This document shows, in pieces, positions 58,545 through 64,000 of a stretch of DNA of 64,000 bases (position 1 is the stretch's first letter; every line of letters starts with the position of its first letter). The position numbers and the translations under genes were made by a program. Origin of the DNA: Agaricus subrufescens (lineage: Eukaryota > Basidiomycota > Agaricomycetes > Agaricales > Agaricaceae); NCBI GenBank assembly GCA_029945375.1, contig CM057062.1:1550001-1614000 (forward strand), in the 5' to 3' direction. Below the pieces are notes generated by a model, which ran no database searches, was not told the DNA's origin, and worked only from the letters and a program-made list of their open reading frames with translations.

Positions 58545-59400
58545 ACCTTGGAGTCACTGTAGGATAGCCAGGTCACCGACTGGAAAAACCCAAGCACAAG
58601 AATGAATACAAAGAAAAATACAAACTATTTACAAGATATTAGTAAGGTACAGGTCCATTGTTACATATTAGAAACTCACCTCTGTGTCAATGAAGTGAAG
58701 ATGCCCGCTATACCTCAAACAGTGGAAGTCCTTCGATTGGTGGGAATTTGACAACTATGAAACTTTTTGAACGCCGCTTTCTCTTTTAGCTACTTCACGT
58801 CCCACTTTTATAATTTAGCGAGCGATGACATAAAATTACCCTACCAAGAGGAGTTGATTTCCCTCTGTAAATCCGACGTTAAAAATGGACACATCCTAGG
58901 ACCCTACGAAAAACTTTCAATATACTGTGCACAATGCAAGTACATGACCCTTGAACGGAATACATTTATATTTGAGTAATCTATTCTTAGAAATCGACCT
59001 GACCGTGTATAACTGGCACATATCCGCCCACTTCGCTATACATGAATGAGGGACGACACGTCTCGTCTGCCTTTGAAGGCGATGCAAGTTTGTTGCCACA
59101 ATCGAATGCCGCGTAGTTTTCCCGCTCCTGCCACGACGTTGAAATAAGAGGTAAAACCCGGGCAAAGACTCCTTCCTATATCGAGGCAACGTGCTTCAGA
59201 TCCACACATTCTGCAAGTCAAAACCCCTGAGCCTAGCTTTCATATCCAACATATAAATTAGAACAGGACAAACCCCTCAAATCCCAGGCTCTAGGCTCCA
59301 AGGTCCCAGCGTCAACAGTCTCAGTCAAACAGCGAGCTATTCCATCCATCGTTGTCATCATCAACTCTCTATTTCTACTCCAACTTCGAAAGCGGCTTTT
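58545..59400 (+). repeat. Segmental duplication, copy B
   Basis: Direct copy of 53035-53735 with scattered substitutions and an extra insertion of about 95 bp (about 58618-58712) inside the MYND exon remnant. It sits immediately upstream of the intact MYND gene at 59623. Confidence 0.75.
58549..58768 (+). pseudogene. MYND gene fragment, copy 3
   Basis: Matches only the last exon of copy 1: an acceptor-like GTCACTGTAG, then sequence for the SQVTDWKNPSTRMN-like region, broken by a ~95-bp AT-rich insertion. The end LKQWKSFDWWEFDNYETF then resumes before a stop. Upstream exons and the finger's first half are missing, so it cannot be functional. Confidence 0.7.
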
Positions 59401-59580
59401 CTTTACCGAATATGAATTCCGCACGTAGGATCGAAGCCTTCAGGAACTAAAAATAAGTATAAGCTATGTCACCGGTCCTTCATCGCGCGATTTGACTACT
59501 ATACGCGAGCTTCTCAGTCCTCATGTGAAACCCTGTTAATTCACAACCAAAGCTGCGGAGCTGGCTTCTTGGGCATACAG

Positions 59581-59588
59581 TATATAAA
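59581..59588 (+). promoter_or_regulatory. TATA box of MYND gene copy 2
   Basis: TATATAAA lies 35 bp before the start ATG, an unusually short distance that implies a very short leader or a downstream start. Confidence 0.5.
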
Positions 59589-59622
59589 GCGAGCCAGGTA
59601 GCGTTATTACTCTCATAGCGGT

Positions 59623-60431
59623 ATGACTGCCTACAACCTTGACTTCCACGACAAGGTATAGACATTCATCTTATGTATGCCCTCTCCTAGAAAATTTCCT
59701 CACATAATATCCAGAAAATATTCCCTCTTTTTAAACAATTACCCTACGACCGTCACTACAACGTCAACTTCTTCAAAGAAGACCTATGGCTAAGACAGTT
59801 ACGTCCTCGCCACCACTGGTGCTTCCTCGTAGAAATCACCAAGATCGTACAATGTATCGTTCCCCCCATTCGCCCAATGTACTACGGCAAGGACGCCACT
59901 GGAGAGATTTTATTCATCGCTTTTCATACAGATGATCGATCTCCACATATTGAGCGGGATTGTAGAGTGGGGGATACTTTGGCGATTATGTATGCTGAAA
60001 GTCATTCGTTTTTGGATGGAAAGGTAGGTATTCGAGTTGAGATGAATGAACATGTGAAGGTGGGGTTTTTCGATTCGGTCTACTATAGTATTCTGATGGT
60101 CAGCGTGTACTAAAACTGACTTTTTTTTTCCAGCTATTCCATTGTAATTTAGAAAGTATTCTTAGTGTTGGGAGGGCGTTGAACGCAACAACGTGCCACG
60201 TTTGCCACAAACCAGCAAATTTTCAATGTACAAAGTGTGCAATGAAATATTGCAGCAAAGTAAATTCTCTTTCCCTATTTTATTAGCCCATCGTTTGATC
60301 TTATTTCGATACAGGAATGTCAAATTAAAGATTGGAAACCCACTCACAAGAGCGAATGCAATATAGGAAAAAGCATCAAACAGTGGAAATCGTTTGATTG
60401 GGGGAAATTTGACTATAGTAGAACTCCGTGA
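59623..60431 (+). CDS. MYND-type zinc-finger protein, copy 2 (intact)
   Basis: A 206-aa protein from exons 59623-59655, 59715-60059, 60134-60259 and 60315-60431; all lengths are multiples of three. The N-terminal domain of about 140 aa (LPYDRHYNVNFF, HHWCFLVEITKIV, MYYGKDATGE, DDRSPHIERDCRVGDTLAIMYAESH) is shared with copy 1 and unrecognised as a family. The C-terminal MYND finger reads CHVCHKPANFQCTKCAMKYC..ECQIKDWKPTHKSEC, with all eight zinc ligands. It is the only copy here with an intact frame. A role as a protein-protein adaptor is inferred from the finger alone. Confidence 0.75.
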
Positions 60432-60639
60432 TTGTAACAATTCACTATTACCGTCATTATCGATTAGTTTGATCTGGAAATTGAGACGCAGATACCAGAA
60501 TCCTCACAAATCCCCAGACTTAATGAAGTACACAAAGCAAAGGTTTCAAACGTTTATCTTATCTTAATTGTATATGTTTAGTTTATCACTTATACCCCAA
60601 ATTAGCAAGTGACGTTACTCGCCTCATCCCACAACTCAA

Positions 60640-61981
60640 ATGTATGAAGCCAAAAAACGCAAACGCCAACATAACGATAAACGCCATCATCGTCAACACC
60701 ACCATCTCCACCATGAAGCAGGAACCTCTTCCGACCAGCGCAGACCGGAAGAAGACTCAACATTATTTATCCAGGCACACGAAGCCGACATACGTCGTGG
60801 TGCCCAAGCACATGAATTGGCTGAATCTCTAGAAGTGGTAGAATACATCAAAACACCACACCATGAACCTCTTCAAGTGAAGACGCGAGTTGGACGTGCA
60901 CTTATACGTTGGGATGCCGGAAGTGGGCCTGTCATCACTCATTCTCTTGATGATGATGAAGAGGAGACTATTAGCCTTGGAACAACCAGTGTTTCCAAGG
61001 ACAAACAGGTCACTCACGACGAGTCTGGAGTCTGGGTAGACAGGTAGGTCAGTCCCATAGGGTACTTTAAAACCAAGAGGACTGTCGAAAAAAAAAAAAA
61101 ACAAACCCCTACTTATTCATGATTTATGGTGTCCCCCAAGTCAATTTCTTCTTTTTCACTCTACATTTTCAGAATGAAATTGACTTTTCACTCTTAGATA
61201 CGATGCTCGTCTCCTACTCGACTCCCTATCACACCTTGAACCTACTTCCCCGCTAGATTCTACCTTGACGCGTGCGAGGCCCAACTCACCCTCTGGATGG
61301 TCAGACCTACCTTCCGACACAGAAGACACCTTTTTCTTCTCACCTGAAGAAGCCGAAGATTACAGGAACGAGAAACGTCGGAGATTATTCGAACGAGCGC
61401 AGGAAGAACGCATAAAAGCGCGTATAGATGAAGAAAAGGAGGCTACTCGAGAAATAGTCGATGACGACTTGGATCCTTGGGGAGGGAGCGACGAAGAGGT
61501 AGGTCACATCCATGATCTCTATGAATAATCTATCTACCAGACCTAATCCAATTAATCTACTTAGCCTGATGACACTCAAAAAGAACTTATGCGTAGAACT
61601 GCCGTTCATCTCATCTCATCACCCAATCCTGCTCAACTAGAAATGCGGATTCTGGCAAACCATGGAGCAGATAACCGCTTTGCCTTTCTCAAAGGACGAT
61701 GGAGTCGGTCATGGAGGCTCATAAAAGCAAAACTCCGCATAGAACAGCAACGGAAGGAACGAGAGGAGAAGCAGGAGAAAGAAACGAAGGGGTTGGGTGT
61801 GCTTGCTGGTTATGATTCGGGTTCGGAAGACGAGAGTACTGGTGAACCGAATCCCGAACCTGTTGGTGAGACGATGCAGAAAACTGATTCGCCAGAAGCA
61901 GAGGAGAAAAAGGAACTCCGGCGGCAGAAAGCCAAGGAATGGTTATTACAAAGACGGCTATCGATGGCTAAAGGTACATAG
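60640..61981 (+). CDS. Charged coiled-coil protein of unknown function
   Basis: A 373-aa protein from exons 60640-61043, 61198-61498 and 61565-61981. It starts MYEAKKRKRQHND with a His/Arg-rich segment, has acidic stretches (DDDEEET, PSDTEDTFFF), a long charged helix (EEAEDYRNEKRRRLFERAQEERIKARI) and a conserved-looking block PAQLEMRILANHGADNRFAFLKGRWSRSW. A second charged helix ends KAKEWLLQRRLSMAKGT. The block around RFAFLKGRW looks domain-like but I cannot name it. The composition suggests a nuclear, possibly RNA-processing protein; this is a guess. Splice joins are phase-consistent. Confidence 0.7.
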
Positions 61982-62078
61982 GGGAAGAGAACACAAATTA
62001 CCCAGTACATAAATTAAGGGAAGATCCAAGGTATACTATTGCACCATTGACCAGGGTAGTAGTAAATACCTGGTATTA

Positions 62079-62899
62079 TCAATTTCTTCCATGGTGATTA
62101 TACAAATCGTCCTCTCCCGCATCATAGGTGTGGAATTTATCTGAATCTGTATCACTCGGTCGCCAGAACCCAAAGAATTGTAAAATACTAGCATATAACG
62201 ACGACATGAATCCAGCAATTAGTAGAAGCATTCGGATGAGAGGCGTCATTGGTGGCAATAACACGGCCCCAAAGTCCTGTTGGGAAGTGGAGGTTCAGGA
62301 AAGGTATCAATCAGGCTCGCGGATACACAACTTACGTCAGGGTGATAAAAGTCTTCTTGCATAGCAATAAAGTACAAATCGCCTTCTTTCCGAAGAGTGA
62401 GTCGCGCGAGCAGTCTGTCCAATAACTCAGTCTTTTGAATACACTTCGGGATGTTTGGCAGCTTACCGGGCTGGTGCCGCTTGGGTGGGAAGGAGGAACA
62501 GCTTGAACCACTGAACGATATCCACGAAAACGGTATTGGTTTCTTGATCCCAGACTGGTGGCACGGTTACAACTCGAACGTGACACTAGCTCTCAGAAGC
62601 AATGCTCACCGACGTTGTCTACCCTGAGTACGGTGTACGGGCTAAGAATCTTATACCACCTATTTTGACAGCGCATTTTGTCGTTAGTGCTGCACAGTGT
62701 AGATGGACAGAAAACCTCACTGGTAGATGCCCAATACCGTCCTTCTCGACTGCGGTGCAGTCTCAACGGCACACATAGGGTGGCGAAACCCAACATCAGG
62801 GGTCATATATCTTTCAATAGCTTTCTTCTGCTGGTCGGGAGACGAAGCGGATGTTATTTGTAAGACAACCGCTTTAATTTCCTTAGCAGGGTCCTCCAT
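62079..62899 (-). CDS. SigF-like NTF2-fold membrane protein
   Basis: A 197-aa protein from exons 62721-62899, 62610-62659, 62467-62554, 62336-62414 and 62079-62276; phases sum correctly. The sequence (MEDPAKEIKAVVLQITSASS, YMTPDVGFRHPMC, WYKILSPYTVLRVDNV, TVFVDIVQWFKLFLLP, ARLTLRKEGDLYFIAMQEDFYHPDD) matches the fungal SigF-like NTF2 family, an NTF2/SnoaL-type cone fold. A hydrophobic segment (LIRMLLLIAGFMSSLYASILQ) before the C-terminus suggests a tail anchor, followed by an acidic cytosolic-looking tail. No catalytic role is established for the family. Confidence 0.8.
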
Positions 62900-64000
62900 G
62901 TTCTCTTGGCTATGTGGGTGTCTTGGATGAGAGGGTGAAAAGGAGAGACTTGAAGGTGAAGAGACCCTTGGAACACGTTTGATCTACACCGGATACGCTG
63001 GTACCGGTTAGTGGGTTAAGGTTGCACAGTTACTGAGGCCCAGCATCGGCTAGAAGCCTAGGTGTTGGTCCTCTCGCGTCGTTCTGTCCCTGGTCAGGGG
63101 AGAAACAATAGAGTATGTGTATGGTTTCCTTCTCGCAGAGAATGAGAGTTAGGTATAAACAAAGTATAAACAAGATCAAGACGAAATGGTCGCGGACCGG
63201 GTGATGACGAAATGAATAAGGTCAGGAGCCGGGGACGCGATCAAAAGATCAAAAATAACATGACAACATAAGCACCACCAACACACCATGACATTCGAAC
63301 CAAGGCCAAGCCAGCTTCGCCGACAATCGCTTGTACCTGCAAACCTAATACGTCTCCGCAACTCAACTACTAATACATAACATTCTCAAGGATCGTGTAA
63401 ATTGGCGTCTAATTTAATAGAGTTGTACAGCCCTACGGGATTCCATGCATCCACCGAGGGAAGCCGCTCCTCCCCATTCTCACATTTGCTGAAGTCAATT
63501 CCAAAAATTCTTGTCAAATTCAGGTTCTCGTGAGATGAAATCATTTCTCGCAAACAGTTCCTGCTTTCGATGGGCCCAGGTAAGGGGTAATTTCTATTAA
63601 TATGGTGGGTATTTGCAATGACTCAAAGTAGGTCTACTGTCGTTCTCTGCTTGCTCCTGATGTGATTAATGTATCTCCACTCGCATGAATCTGGCTAGCC
63701 TTTGGAGCAGAATTATGCTTCATTGGCTAATCAAAAACTGCCTAATACAAATGTGGAGCCTTGTGTACCTGAACTGGTCAGATGGACGGTCAGACAATCC
63801 TAGTTCCTTCTCCGAACCCATGGTTTTGAAAGGCTTCGGAAAGATGTAAAGAAATTCCAGTGGGAAATTCTATAGACACGGAACACGGAAGCCTCTTGTG
63901 CCGTGGACGGTTGCGATCCGAAGCCTGAATCCATGAGTATAATTTACCAAGAGTATACAACTTATCTCACGATTGAAGGCCAACCGAATTGAGGGCTGTG
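62900..64000. other. Right-hand end of window, nothing recognised
   Basis: About 1.1 kb containing the presumed promoter of the SigF-like gene. Frames on both strands are short and without recognisable content. Confidence 0.4.

Overview
The window is nuclear DNA of a filamentous basidiomycete, most likely an Agaricomycete (mushroom-forming fungus). The grounds are gene models full of 45-75 nt introns with GT..AG ends, the family repertoire (DUF6699, SRA-YDG, MYND and F-box proteins, a SigF-like NTF2 protein, an expanded-type G-alpha), and a large MULE-like transposon of a kind familiar from this class. No rRNA, convincing tRNA, CRISPR array or bacterial operon was seen. All gene models were spliced by hand. 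For nearly every one the exon phases sum to an open frame, which is the main support for the coordinates.

Layout. 0-3 kb: the 3' half of the GPN1/Npa3 GTPase and a complete PSTAIRE cyclin-dependent kinase. 3.2-11.1 kb: an apparently intact ~7.9 kb DNA transposon. It has imperfect terminal inverted repeats, degenerate CGCGGGC-type repeat arrays at both sides, and one seven-exon gene predicted to encode 1,744 aa: a GCM/WRKY-like zinc region, a MULE DDE transposase, a ubiquitin-specific-protease-like domain and a PHD finger. 11.1-17 kb: gene-poor DNA with two small TATA-driven ORFs that share an IVPPSP motif, and an F-box gene. 18-22 kb: two tandem paralogous membrane-protein genes of unknown function. 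22.7-24.7 kb: an unusual G-alpha subunit. 25-33 kb: A-rich DNA, an Msb1/Mug8-like gene and ATG22. 33-43 kb: one C2H2 zinc-finger gene set among small non-autonomous elements, including a hAT-type element with an 8-bp target duplication that carries a second, nested element. 43-47 kb: a DUF6699 protein, a stand-alone SRA domain protein and SUMO. 49.5-62.9 kb: DCP1 divergent from a MYND gene, a 1,217-aa EF-hand/ZZ protein, two further MYND copies (one a fragment), an unknown coiled-coil protein and a SigF-like NTF2 protein.

How the genes relate. Most are housekeeping genes that work independently: Pol II import (GPN1), cell cycle (CDK1), polarity (Msb1), vacuolar efflux (Atg22), mRNA decapping (Dcp1) and sumoylation. 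Two themes recur. The first is chromatin and protein-modifier chemistry: a transposon-borne deubiquitinase-like domain plus PHD finger, a methyl-DNA-reading SRA domain, and SUMO just downstream of it. The second is local duplication: the membrane pair, three MYND copies inside a duplicated segment, and the IVPPSP proteins.
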